This document shows, one piece after another, positions 1 through 7,057 of a stretch of 14,394 nt of DNA. How positions within the stretch are numbered: position 1 is the first letter of the stretch; each line of letters opens with the position of its first letter. The stretch is from Thermoplasmata archaeon (GTDB taxonomy: Archaea; Thermoplasmatota; Thermoplasmata; Thermoplasmatales; Thermoplasmataceae), in assembly GCA_021816385.1 (NCBI GenBank), contig JAKAYJ010000011.1, positions 1 to 14,394 of the forward strand. The letters are read 5' to 3'. Position numbers and translations under genes: made by a program. The notes under the pieces were generated by a model. It saw only the letters and a program-made list of their open reading frames with translations, was not told the origin of the DNA and did no database searches.

Positions 1-143
1 TTCAGCATCTTTCATATGGGATCTGAGGTACGCCGTGCACAGACGCACATGCCCATAAATACTGCCCTGTTATGCATTTTTTATTAAAACATGATCGGTG
101 AAGGAACAATTCGGCCATATTGTTATGTCAGGATTCCATGGAA

Positions 144-1928
144 TCAACTCTGGCCATAAATTCTGTCAAGGAATGTAAGAGCTGGAAAGAAGAGATCCAC
201 AATGTCCTTCATCTTTGTTATTGTGTGCCCCATGTCCGGTATTACATGCATTTCAAATCTCTTGTTCATTTCATGAAGCTTCTGTGCATACTTTAGAACT
301 GGGGTGAGAGGTGTTCTGGAATCGTTCTGTGAATGTATGATGCACAGAGAGACCTTAACGTTTTCCAGGAAGTTCACTGCCGACCTGTCTTTCATAAGAT
401 CAATGTTACCGCCAAACAGCATACCTATGAATGTTTTGAAAAATGGATCTGACATACTGCTCATTTCAACCCAGTCTGTTATTCCGGCTATTGGAATTCC
501 AAATTCCCATAATTCCGGGTGCTTTGCCGTTGCAAGAAATGACATGAAGCCCCCGTAGCTGGCACCCATTATTCCCACATGGTCCACAATTCCGTTATCC
601 ATGAGGTAGTTCCTGGCTGCGATAACATCTCTGAGATCTCCACCACCGGCATCGTTTATGTCCATCTGCATGAAATTGCTGCCATATCCTGTTGAACCTC
701 TGAAATTTGGTGCGATTACGGTATATCCAGATAAAACCAGTGGTGAGATGGTAACATCCCAGGCGTTGATTACCGATGACCATGGGCCACCATGAACCAT
801 CACTATTCCAATTCTTCTTCCTCTTCCCCTAGGCTTTATGAGCCACGCTGGAACAGAAATATCGCTGTGGATCTTTATATATTCTGCCCTGCCCATGTTC
901 AAATGAGTGTTTCTAACAATAACGCTCACTTTGCCTCTTTCATCAGTATTCATTATCCTTGATGTTGATACGAGGGACGAGTGGGAAAAGAATATACTTC
1001 CACCTATTTCAGTTGCCCCGGTTTGGGAGCCTGGCATTGCCTTTACAAACTTACCATCCTTGAATATCCTCGTTTCTCCATCTTTGCCTGCAATAACAAG
1101 TTTATTTTCACTTTCGAAGGAATAAATCTCCACAGGATTATAATCAATAATGTCCTGGCCGGAAAACCTTACACTTTCATATTTCCTGTCCTTAAGATTG
1201 TAGGAATAAAGCCGGGATGATTCTCCCCCGGTTTCAAAGTCGCTGGAGAAAAATATTGTATCATTACGGATCTCAAACACGTTATTGCTGCTCCCATCTT
1301 TCGGAGTGAGAATGTCAATCTTCCCTCCATCCAATGGTGCGATGAATATCTCTGTCGCCCTTGGGTTCCCTTTTAGCATGCCTTCTCCCACGATAAAGTG
1401 ATTGCCAATGTCGCTTACAGAGGCAAATGGCGATATATCTGTGAGTTTTCTGACTTCCCCACCCTCTTCAAGAAACAATCCTCCAGAATTACCTGACGTC
1501 GATACAAAAGCTATTTTCTCTTTGTTGTAAGCTAAGGATATGATCCTGGCTCTGGCGTTGTAAATCTCGCGCTCTTGTTCTTTAAGGCTGGCAATATTGA
1601 TTGAATGCAGTTCCTTACCATGGGATAGGTCTCTTGTGAAAGGAACAAAATCCGTGCCGGCTTTTGGCTTCGCTACATTTGCCAGAGGGCCTTTGGTCAA
1701 TCTTAAAGATTCCTTTCCAAGTGCGTAAAGTGCGATTTCCCCCTGCTCCGTCGACAGATAAAGTGGAAGGCCTCCAATGCTTCCAATGACATGATAAATT
1801 GGGGCACTGACAGTCTTTTCCAGAATGGATAGCGTTTTTATGTAATCCATTGAGAATAATCGGTGAAACAATAGATAAATGTTTGTCACCGAAGCTCCAT
1901 CCAGCTGTGGGAACTTTTTAGCCACCAT
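144..1928 (-). CDS. S9-family serine peptidase (prolyl oligopeptidase / acylaminoacyl-peptidase type)
   Basis: The 594-residue protein has the two-part architecture of S9 peptidases: an N-terminal beta-propeller-like region (about residues 27-345) and a C-terminal alpha/beta hydrolase domain (about 350-594). The hydrolase shows the HGGP oxyanion motif (379-382), nucleophile motif GASYGG with Ser457, acid Asp536 (HSQND) and His568 (DMGHT), so the full triad is present. No signal peptide is visible, so it should be cytosolic, cleaving short peptides or removing N-acylated residues in peptide turnover. Substrate class cannot be fixed from sequence. The start is uncertain. The ATG at 1928 has an AT-rich box (AATTTAA) about 25 nt upstream. 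The ATG at residue 27 (position 1850) has a TTTATC box about 26 nt upstream and begins closer to the usual family N-terminus. The gene appears monocistronic. Confidence 0.93.
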   Translation of the reverse strand: MVAKKFPQLDGASVTNIYLLFHRLFSMDYIKTLSILEKTVSAPIYHVIGSIGGLPLYLSTEQGEIALYALGKESLRLTKGPLANVAKPKAGTDFVPFTRDLSHGKELHSINIASLKEQEREIYNARARIISLAYNKEKIAFVSTSGNSGGLFLEEGGEVRKLTDISPFASVSDIGNHFIVGEGMLKGNPRATEIFIAPLDGGKIDILTPKDGSSNNVFEIRNDTIFFSSDFETGGESSRLYSYNLKDRKYESVRFSGQDIIDYNPVEIYSFESENKLVIAGKDGETRIFKDGKFVKAMPGSQTGATEIGGSIFFSHSSLVSTSRIMNTDERGKVSVIVRNTHLNMGRAEYIKIHSDISVPAWLIKPRGRGRRIGIVMVHGGPWSSVINAWDVTISPLVLSGYTVIAPNFRGSTGYGSNFMQMDINDAGGGDLRDVIAARNYLMDNGIVDHVGIMGASYGGFMSFLATAKHPELWEFGIPIAGITDWVEMSSMSDPFFKTFIGMLFGGNIDLMKDRSAVNFLENVKVSLCIIHSQNDSRTPLTPVLKYAQKLHEMNKRFEMHVIPDMGHTITKMKDIVDLFFPALTFLDRIYGQS

Positions 1929-2122
1929 GTGATGAAATGAGTGAAAGCCCTTAAATTGAAACAGCAGGAGGTGTTAAACATAGATTGATTACCAGATCAT
2001 TAAAAGTTACTGAAGAGGGAAACCTCTGAAATATATATTCGAAATTTATATAATTGAAGATAGAAATACCCGATAGGACTGAAATGACGTGTAAAGCAGA
2101 TATTATATGAAAGACGCATCTC

Positions 2123-2200
2123 ATGAAAATTTACGAAGCACCAAAACAGATGGATGGACTTTCAAGCTCTAACTTTTTACTCATGGAATACAAGACCTAG
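2123..2200 (+). pseudogene. 25-codon ORF resembling the N-terminus of a larger enzyme; possible gene remnant
   Basis: A short reading frame starts with ATG at 2123 and ends with TAG at 2198-2200, antisense to the last codons of pheA. The peptide begins MKIYEAPKQMDGLSSSNF and continues with LLMEYKT. The pattern of a short beta strand, then an S-S-N-F-hydrophobic segment, is reminiscent of the first strands of metallo-beta-lactamase-fold hydrolases. No continuation is visible in any frame. An AT-rich box (ATTATAT) lies about 20 nt upstream. It may be a decayed 5' end, a small protein gene or chance. Low confidence. Confidence 0.2.
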
Positions 2201-3021
2201 AAATCTGGCCTGTTCCATTCTGATCTTTCATAAATCCCCTTAATCTTTAAAACAGAGCAGATATGCTTCATTTCATCCATAGCCTCATAAAGTTTTTCAA
2301 TATTCTGGAAGTCGGTGCAATCAATAAAGAAGTTATATGTTCCCGGATAATTCTTATTGGGTATCGATGTTATCATACTTAATTTGATGCCCCTTTCCGA
2401 TAGTGGTCTAATGGCAGAAACGAGAGTTCCGGGACCGTCATTCGAAAGCGAAAAGTAGAGGCTTGCTTTTGTATTCCCTCTGCTTTCCTTTGTAGATCGG
2501 CACAGAGAGACGAATCTCGTAAGATTTAATGGATAGTCGCTCACGTCATTGTTGATGATCTTGATTTTGTACATAGAGGCAATCAACGGCGATCCTATTA
2601 TTGCAGTACCTTGATCGCTTGAGGCCTCTTTCCACATCTTTGCTGTGGATGACACCGGTTCGATCATCGCAAGAGGATAGAGTTTATGGATGGTTTTTCT
2701 GCACTGTGCTATGGCCTGCGGATGCGAATATATCCTTTTTATTTCAGAGGAGTTTGAAAGAAGGCTGTGCCTTATATTCATTATCTTTTCTCCTGTTATC
2801 AGAAGAGGAGAGCCAGTGATTATGTCCATAACCTGGGTTACAGGGCCTTCGGTCGAATTTTCCATTGGAATTACGCAGATATCACTTTGGCCAGTTTCTG
2901 TCCTGTCCACTGCTTCTTCGAATGATGTGCAGGGAACAGGTTCATATTCTGGAAACCACAATTTAGAACATAATTCACTCCATGTTCCCTCAGGGCCAAG
3001 ATAAGATACTCTCTTCACCAT
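2197..3021 (-). CDS. pheA: Prephenate dehydratase (PDT catalytic domain plus ACT domain)
   Basis: This 274-residue cytosolic enzyme converts prephenate to phenylpyruvate in phenylalanine biosynthesis. The PDT domain (about 3-180) shows the opening SYLGPEGTWSE (6-16), NSTEGPV (55-61), SHPQA (99-103) and the catalytic TRF motif (168-170). A C-terminal ACT domain follows (about 185-265). It is a stand-alone dehydratase of normal archaeal length, without a fused chorismate mutase. The ACT domain keeps a GALV-like motif as GTLV (198-201). The ESRP motif that helps bind feedback-inhibiting Phe reads TSIP (218-221), so allostery may be weakened (inference). The ATG at 3021 is supported by the family N-terminus and by a TATA-like box at 3042-3050, about 25 nt upstream, suggesting a leaderless message. 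No other aromatic-pathway gene is adjacent. Confidence 0.95.
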   Translation of the reverse strand: MVKRVSYLGPEGTWSELCSKLWFPEYEPVPCTSFEEAVDRTETGQSDICVIPMENSTEGPVTQVMDIITGSPLLITGEKIMNIRHSLLSNSSEIKRIYSHPQAIAQCRKTIHKLYPLAMIEPVSSTAKMWKEASSDQGTAIIGSPLIASMYKIKIINNDVSDYPLNLTRFVSLCRSTKESRGNTKASLYFSLSNDGPGTLVSAIRPLSERGIKLSMITSIPNKNYPGTYNFFIDCTDFQNIEKLYEAMDEMKHICSVLKIKGIYERSEWNRPDF

Positions 3022-3391
3022 GCTGATGCCTGCACCATTCTGTATTATAACAACTTATCCTTTATACTGCTGGTTGTTAAGTTTCCTGTGAAAATTAAAA
3101 CACCTTATTACTTTTCAATTCACATCACCTGAAAATCATCATGGTATTATTGAGATGGTGGATTACATGAGGCATTTTACTTTCCATTATTGTCCATACT
3201 TGGCACCATAAGCTGTAACTGTTATTCCACTGCATTGATCTCTTTAAAACCCCTTCTAAAAGTAAACTTACCCATGTGTTTTTCCTTTTCCTTATTGGCT
3301 ATTGTTCACTGGATAATGCAAATCGAATATTCATCGGGCTTACAGTTAAGATCAATGTTAATACTAAAGGCAAAGGTTGAACTGAAATCAG
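3022..3391. other. Intergenic region between pheA and the metal operon
   Basis: This 370-nt AT-rich stretch holds the pheA promoter at its left end. The rest shows no convincing gene. A plus-strand 80-codon frame entering the 3' end of the transporter gene starts with TTG, matches no family I know, and has no ribosome binding site or conserved motif. No strong hairpin or tRNA-like structure was seen. Confidence 0.6.
3042..3068 (-). promoter_or_regulatory. pheA promoter region (two TATA-like boxes)
   Basis: On the minus strand TTATAATAC (3050-3042) lies about 25 nt before the pheA ATG and fits leaderless initiation. A second candidate, AGTATAAAGG (3068-3059), lies further upstream and would give a short leader. 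Confidence 0.45.
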
Positions 3392-4345
3392 TCATTGAAG
3401 AAGGGCTGGATTGCTCATTGCTTTTCGTATAGCAATTCTGTATCCTAGGATGCCTATTACCACAACAACAATTATGACCAGGAAAAACCCAACACCTAAA
3501 TCGTGAAGGTTGTGAACCTTGACCGGTGTTATGACCCCGAAGTTCAGTATTTCAGGGAAGGCCAGAATCGCAGCACCTGCAACAATGAACGCCAAACCGC
3601 CGTACTGGAGGACGTAAGTTGAAATTGTCTTTCCAACGAATGCTATACCCTGCTTTGAAAGTTTCTTTATCCTTGTCAGCCATGCGCCGAACATACTACC
3701 GAACAGGATCTGCATAGTCATTGTGCCAAGGCCGAACAGTAATCCTGGCAGAAATCCCAGATATATGGAAGGCATTGAAGGCGCAAGAACAGTGTAGATT
3801 ATAAGTGCAAAGGCGCCAAAACCAAATCCAGCAACAAATCCGTGTATCAGTGCAAGCTTTACCGGAACAGGCCTGGTGTCTACGGAGTCATCTGATACCT
3901 CAGCAGGGTTTATCAGGTGCTGCATTTCCTCTTCTTGTACCTCGCTGTCTTTCCTGTGGATTCCAAGGAAGGTACCCAATTTTTTCTCGATATAATGCCA
4001 GTGCAGGTACTTCCCTTTTTTGGCAATATATATGCCTGCCAGGGTCATGGCAAGGCCAACAAATATGTAAGTTATGCCGAACGCAGCAGCCGTCATGAAA
4101 ACACCGGCAAGGGCAAGGTAACTAATTTCAGACAGGATGGCCCTCTGTGCAGTGAACCCAGAGCTGAAAACCAGACCCGTTTTTGCTCCGCCCTTAGTGC
4201 TGAAGGAACCAACCGAATAAGAAAACGTGATGGGCCAGGTATGCTCATCAGGGGTTATGCCATGGACTATTCCAAGGAGATACGAGATTATGAGTGCACT
4301 TAACAGTGAGACGTTCTGAGGATTCCAGAGATTGATAGACACCAT
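3392..4345 (-). CDS. NicO/RcnA-like multi-pass membrane protein, predicted metal transporter
   Basis: The 317-residue protein has about six or seven hydrophobic segments (roughly 12-29, 76-108, 165-188, 194-222, 245-264, 284-303). The first contains HGITPDEH (28-35), a variant of the His/Asp motif (H-x4-D-H) that binds Ni or Co in NicO/RcnA/NixA transporters. A second family-like motif is HGFVAGFGFGAF (168-179). A cytoplasmic loop (about 110-160) is His- and acid-rich, including HWH at 114-116. The likely role is transport of a divalent cation across the cytoplasmic membrane, direction unknown. A TauE/SafE-type anion exporter is the main alternative. It starts 13 nt after the DtxR-family gene, with AAGGAG 9 nt before the ATG, so the two are co-transcribed and the metal assignment rests partly on that linkage. 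Confidence 0.7.
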   Translation of the reverse strand: MVSINLWNPQNVSLLSALIISYLLGIVHGITPDEHTWPITFSYSVGSFSTKGGAKTGLVFSSGFTAQRAILSEISYLALAGVFMTAAAFGITYIFVGLAMTLAGIYIAKKGKYLHWHYIEKKLGTFLGIHRKDSEVQEEEMQHLINPAEVSDDSVDTRPVPVKLALIHGFVAGFGFGAFALIIYTVLAPSMPSIYLGFLPGLLFGLGTMTMQILFGSMFGAWLTRIKKLSKQGIAFVGKTISTYVLQYGGLAFIVAGAAILAFPEILNFGVITPVKVHNLHDLGVGFFLVIIVVVVIGILGYRIAIRKAMSNPALLQ

Positions 4346-4358
4346 GGAAACTGACTCC

Positions 4359-4763
4359 TTACCCGGTTATCATGAAGCCATGAGGGCACTTGAGAGGTCT
4401 GCCAATCTTTTCGTTTATCTTATCGACACTATCTTTTAATAGAAGGTAGTCGAATCTGCTGGACTCTTCGCATGCCTCATCGGGATCCACACCACACTGG
4501 GTGAGAAACGTCTCCATGACCCTGTGTTTCTTCATTATTTCTTCGTAGCATTTAATGCCCTCAGGAGTGAACATAACCATTCCGCTTTCTTTTATTATAA
4601 CATCCTTATTAACCAGTCTCCGGAGGATTTCTTCCACGGTTGGTGGTTTCAGGTTGAGACCTCTTGCTATGAAAGATACTCTTAATGGAAACGGATCTTC
4701 TTTATTCTTGCCCATAAGAACTATACAGTCCCTCTCCCTTTTTGTCAGGTACCGATCTTCCAT
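4359..4763 (-). CDS. DtxR-family transcriptional regulator, short form with altered metal site
   Basis: This 134-residue protein has an N-terminal winged helix (about 1-70, with PPTVEEILRRLVNKDVI and the wing GMVMFTPEG). A DtxR dimerization/metal domain follows (about 74-130: KKHRVMETFL, GVDPDEACEES, ending KCPHG). The SH3-like third domain is absent, as in MntR-type members. Aligned to DtxR, ancillary-site residues H79 and E83 are kept (H80, E84) and H98 is Cys98. Primary-site M10, C102, E105 and H106 align with R9, S102, D105 and Y106. It is therefore family-like but probably senses metal differently, or senses something else (inference). First gene of a two-gene operon with the membrane transporter. 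A palindrome just upstream suggests autorepression. Cysteines at 13, 72, 90, 98 and 126 are notable for a small cytosolic protein. Confidence 0.88.
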   Translation of the reverse strand: MEDRYLTKRERDCIVLMGKNKEDPFPLRVSFIARGLNLKPPTVEEILRRLVNKDVIIKESGMVMFTPEGIKCYEEIMKKHRVMETFLTQCGVDPDEACEESSRFDYLLLKDSVDKINEKIGRPLKCPHGFMITG

Positions 4764-4773
4764 GATCTCACTG

Positions 4774-4788
4774 TTAGTATAATACTAA
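4774..4788. promoter_or_regulatory. Perfect palindrome, candidate DtxR-type operator
   Basis: TTAGTATAATACTAA is a perfect inverted repeat with 7-bp arms around a single base. It starts 10 nt upstream of the regulator ATG and lies between the TATA box and the expected transcription start. The TTAG...CTAA ends resemble DtxR/IdeR-type operators. Binding there would block the promoter, so autorepression of the regulator-transporter operon is the natural reading (inference). Confidence 0.6.
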
Positions 4789-4789
4789 T

Positions 4790-4798
4790 AAATATAAA
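4790..4798 (-). promoter_or_regulatory. TATA box of the regulator-transporter operon
   Basis: TTTATATTT on the minus strand, centred about 26 nt before position 4768, predicts a start of transcription about 5 nt ahead of the ATG at 4763. It directly abuts the palindrome. Confidence 0.5.
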
Positions 4799-5055
4799 TA
4801 GTTTTAACATAATTCATTATAATAAATTATAGGCGTAATCATCTTATAGTTATCCTTTCCTAGATTACAAAACTCAAATTACCTTGGGAGAATAGAGATG
4901 ATCTGACCGAAACCATGAATAGCGAGTTGAACATTGGATATCATAAGAGCGGCAAAGGACTCTTTCTTTGAACCCTGATGAACATGGACATATCTTGATG
5001 ATCAGTACTAAAATCTGAAGACATTCTTCACAGAGAAGCGAATTATGGTTCTCAG

Positions 5056-5100
5056 CCGGGCCATAATTTCCCTGGTGATTATACAAGTAGAATGGCCCGG
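5056..5100. repeat. GC-rich inverted repeat (9-bp stem, 27-nt loop)
   Basis: CCGGGCCAT at 5056-5064 is exactly complementary to ATGGCCCGG at 5092-5100. A smaller TATTTC/GAAATA hairpin follows directly (5102-5121), and a GCCCGGG motif lies about 75 nt further. The stem stands out in AT-rich surroundings. It could be part of a structured RNA or a DNA-binding site; function unknown. Confidence 0.55.
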
Positions 5101-5225
5101 ATATTTCATTTCCCCGAAATAATGGTTGATATACAATCAAATGATTATATTGAAACATGAATGGATGCCTCAGAGCCCGGGAAAGGGAAAGCCTGTATTG
5201 TACTGGAAGCTGGGAATAATTGTGC

Positions 5226-5257
5226 ATATCATTCTTAATTTATATCATTCTTAATTT
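5226..5257 (+). repeat. Perfect tandem direct repeat, 2 x 16 bp
   Basis: ATATCATTCTTAATTT occurs twice with no spacer, about 47 nt before the DUF2203 start codon. The junction of the copies creates the only TATA-like box (TTTATATC) before that gene, so the duplication may have made or altered its promoter. Confidence 0.8.
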
Positions 5258-5303
5258 TCCCGAACACTTGCATTTTTGTACCATCAGGGAATAACCATAT
5301 GCT

Positions 5304-5660
5304 TTGCTCACAATATATTTTAATTTAAAGTCAGCAAGGGAATGCCTTGGCTGGCTTAAGGATACCATCAATGAAATCCAGAACCTTGAGAGAGAGATGC
5401 AGGAACTGGAATTCCTGGATGCTGTCAGTGACAATAATGATCATTTGAACAGTCTGGTGAATTCCATAGAAAGGAGAGGGATTATACTCAGGAGCATTGA
5501 TCCTCCGTTGGTGGATTTTCCGGCCATAATAAACGACATGCCCGCGTTCCTCTGCTGGAAAGGTGGGGAGGAGGATATCCTCTACTGGCATTATTTCGAT
5601 GAGGGTTTTTCTGGAAGGAAAAAGATAAGCGGAAAGGAGAGGATTCTCGAGCCACTGTAA
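5304..5660 (+). CDS. DUF2203 family protein
   Basis: The 118-residue protein matches the small DUF2203 family throughout. It has an N-terminal YFNLKSARECLGWLK segment, a helical and partly coiled middle (about 18-60), the core LVDFPA (69-74), LCWKGGEEDILYWH (83-96) and GFSGRKKI (101-108). Function is unknown in the family; no catalytic role should be assumed. Length is typical. The only in-frame start that keeps the family N-terminus is TTG at 5304, since an in-frame TAA lies at 5292-5294; AGGGA at 5286-5290 is a modest ribosome binding site. It converges with the methyltransferase gene, whose end is 29 nt away, and is likely a single-gene transcript. Confidence 0.85.
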   Translation: MLTIYFNLKSARECLGWLKDTINEIQNLEREMQELEFLDAVSDNNDHLNSLVNSIERRGIILRSIDPPLVDFPAIINDMPAFLCWKGGEEDILYWHYFDEGFSGRKKISGKERILEPL

Positions 5661-5666
5661 TTTTTT
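5661..5666 (+). terminator. Oligo-T terminator candidate after the DUF2203 gene
   Basis: TTTTTTATATTT follows immediately on the TAA stop. Archaeal RNA polymerase can terminate at such T-runs without a hairpin. It lies in the gap between two converging genes, where termination is expected. Confidence 0.4.
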
Positions 5667-5689
5667 ATATTTATGGAATTTCTGAAAGC

Positions 5690-7045
5690 TCAAAGGCCTC
5701 CAATATCAATTGTTTTCATCAGAGACTTTACCTGGTTCAGACCCAGGTATTTCCTTGTGTATGATGAGGTGGAATACTTGTATGTTGTCATGAATTCGCT
5801 GTCAGTTTCTTCCCTCAGCTCCTCAAGCCTCCTGTTGAATTCGTTCATTATCTTTAACGCCAGAGGTCTTGAGGAAATGTTATTGAAAAAAATATGGATT
5901 GGGTTTGTTCTGTAGGTACTTCCTTCTACCATAATACCATCTGCGCCGAACACCTTTTCTATCTCATATAAACCTGCCCTCCCCCTGGAGGTGCCTGTAT
6001 CCAGGGTTCTGACGAAAAGAGGGTTCTCCTTAAGTCTTTCATACATTTTCTTACTGACGCTTAAATGAAACAGGCTGTATCCTTCTGAATTGTATGATTT
6101 TGAATCGATGATCCTCACAGGATTTGGTCCCGGATTTGAAAGGATCTCATTGCGGGTCAGATAAAAATACACTTCCGGTGAATTACGCTGCCTGTTTTTT
6201 TCAACGTACCTATCGAATGCGTCTCCGGCACTGAATCTGTACTCCTTCCTTAGAATATAACGACCTACCCTTGACTTTTCGGATATTTTCAGAGCCCTGA
6301 ATTCGATTTTTTCCACGGGCGTCTCTGCTTTTCTAAGGAATAATATAAGTATATTTGTACCAGTGTTTGCAAAAACTTTCCTCTCTATTATGGTTGCCTG
6401 TTCAATGCTGTAGTTACCTAAAACATAAGATCTTATCCTTTCTGACACGCTTTTTCCGAAGAGGAAGTTGGTTGGAACCAGATAGACCATTCTTCGGATA
6501 TCATTCCTTACGTCATTGCTCATGGCTATCTGGTAAAGGTCCTGCAATCCGTTTCCTGTCCCCTGAAAAAGATCACTGTAATGGGATAATTCACTGTTCT
6601 TCCTGATGTATCCAAGATAAAGATATGGAGGATTCGTAACATGGTATACCTTGGTCCTGACACTGGTAAGTTCCGCCGGAAAGTGCCTCAGGGAATCGTT
6701 TATCCTTATTCTCTCGCAGGCAAGCTCCTCTGGTATTCCATATGATACTGCACGTTTCACAGCCCTCTTAACCATTTCTTCCTGAATATCACACATAAAA
6801 ATGTGGTTTCTGAAAAATGATTCCCTTTCTCTCTCTGGAATTGTGCCGAGAATGGGAAGAATCAGGCTGCCTTCTCCGCAGAACAGGTCGGCCCATAAAT
6901 ATTCGTCTCTGTAAGCAATGATCTCCGGAAGAATATACTGTATGAATATACCCTCTGATGTGAGATGCTCCCCAAGATGCCTTCTTCTTTTTACGTCGTT
7001 TCTGGTCAAATTATTAAAGTTTGCAGACATATTTTCCTGGTGCAT
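5690..7045 (-). CDS. Adenine-specific DNA methyltransferase (N6-mA, gamma-type motif order)
   Basis: The 451-residue protein has SAM-dependent amino-methyltransferase motifs: an X-like segment LGEHLTSEGIF (24-34), motif I DLFCGEGS (53-60), a motif II acidic residue in CDIQ (D86), motif III IND (115-117) and catalytic motif IV NPPY (138-141). The TRD-like C-terminal half (about 280-451) follows the catalytic domain. The order X-I-IV-TRD fits gamma-type M.TaqI-like enzymes, and NPPY favours N6-adenine. No endonuclease or specificity subunit lies nearby, so it looks like a solitary methyltransferase. The recognition sequence cannot be read from the protein. It starts 12 nt after the ABM gene stop and is probably part of the cyd transcript. 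The ATG at 7045 is used; the ATG at residue 6 (7030), preceded by AGGA, is possible. Confidence 0.85.
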   Translation of the reverse strand: MHQENMSANFNNLTRNDVKRRRHLGEHLTSEGIFIQYILPEIIAYRDEYLWADLFCGEGSLILPILGTIPERERESFFRNHIFMCDIQEEMVKRAVKRAVSYGIPEELACERIRINDSLRHFPAELTSVRTKVYHVTNPPYLYLGYIRKNSELSHYSDLFQGTGNGLQDLYQIAMSNDVRNDIRRMVYLVPTNFLFGKSVSERIRSYVLGNYSIEQATIIERKVFANTGTNILILFLRKAETPVEKIEFRALKISEKSRVGRYILRKEYRFSAGDAFDRYVEKNRQRNSPEVYFYLTRNEILSNPGPNPVRIIDSKSYNSEGYSLFHLSVSKKMYERLKENPLFVRTLDTGTSRGRAGLYEIEKVFGADGIMVEGSTYRTNPIHIFFNNISSRPLALKIMNEFNRRLEELREETDSEFMTTYKYSTSSYTRKYLGLNQVKSLMKTIDIGGL

Positions 7046-7057
7046 TACCTGTGGGTA

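Larger units (their letters stand above)
4764..5303. other. Gene-poor intergenic region with structured elements
   Basis: This 540-nt stretch holds the regulator promoter and operator on the left, a 9-bp GC-rich inverted repeat (5056-5100), and a 16-bp tandem repeat plus a TATA-like TTTATATC (5239-5246) before the DUF2203 gene. A minus-strand 117-codon frame (4874-5227) has odd composition, no recognisable motif and no ribosome binding site; I do not call it a gene. Confidence 0.5.

Noticed and set aside
1..15. Possible minus-strand gene start (ATG AAA GAT...) at the left edge
   Set aside because: Only five codons are in the window and the upstream signal is weak, so no gene can be supported.
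3361..3367. ATACTAA half-site as a second regulator operator
   Set aside because: The other half of the palindrome is not present and no promoter is adjacent; a 7-bp match is expected by chance.
3190..3432. 80-codon plus-strand frame before and over the transporter 3' end
   Set aside because: TTG start without ribosome binding site, no motif, and its second part is antisense to a real gene.
4874..5227. 117-codon minus-strand frame in the gap before the DUF2203 gene
   Set aside because: Composition is unlike the neighbouring proteins, it spans the GC-rich inverted repeat and shows no start signal or family motif.
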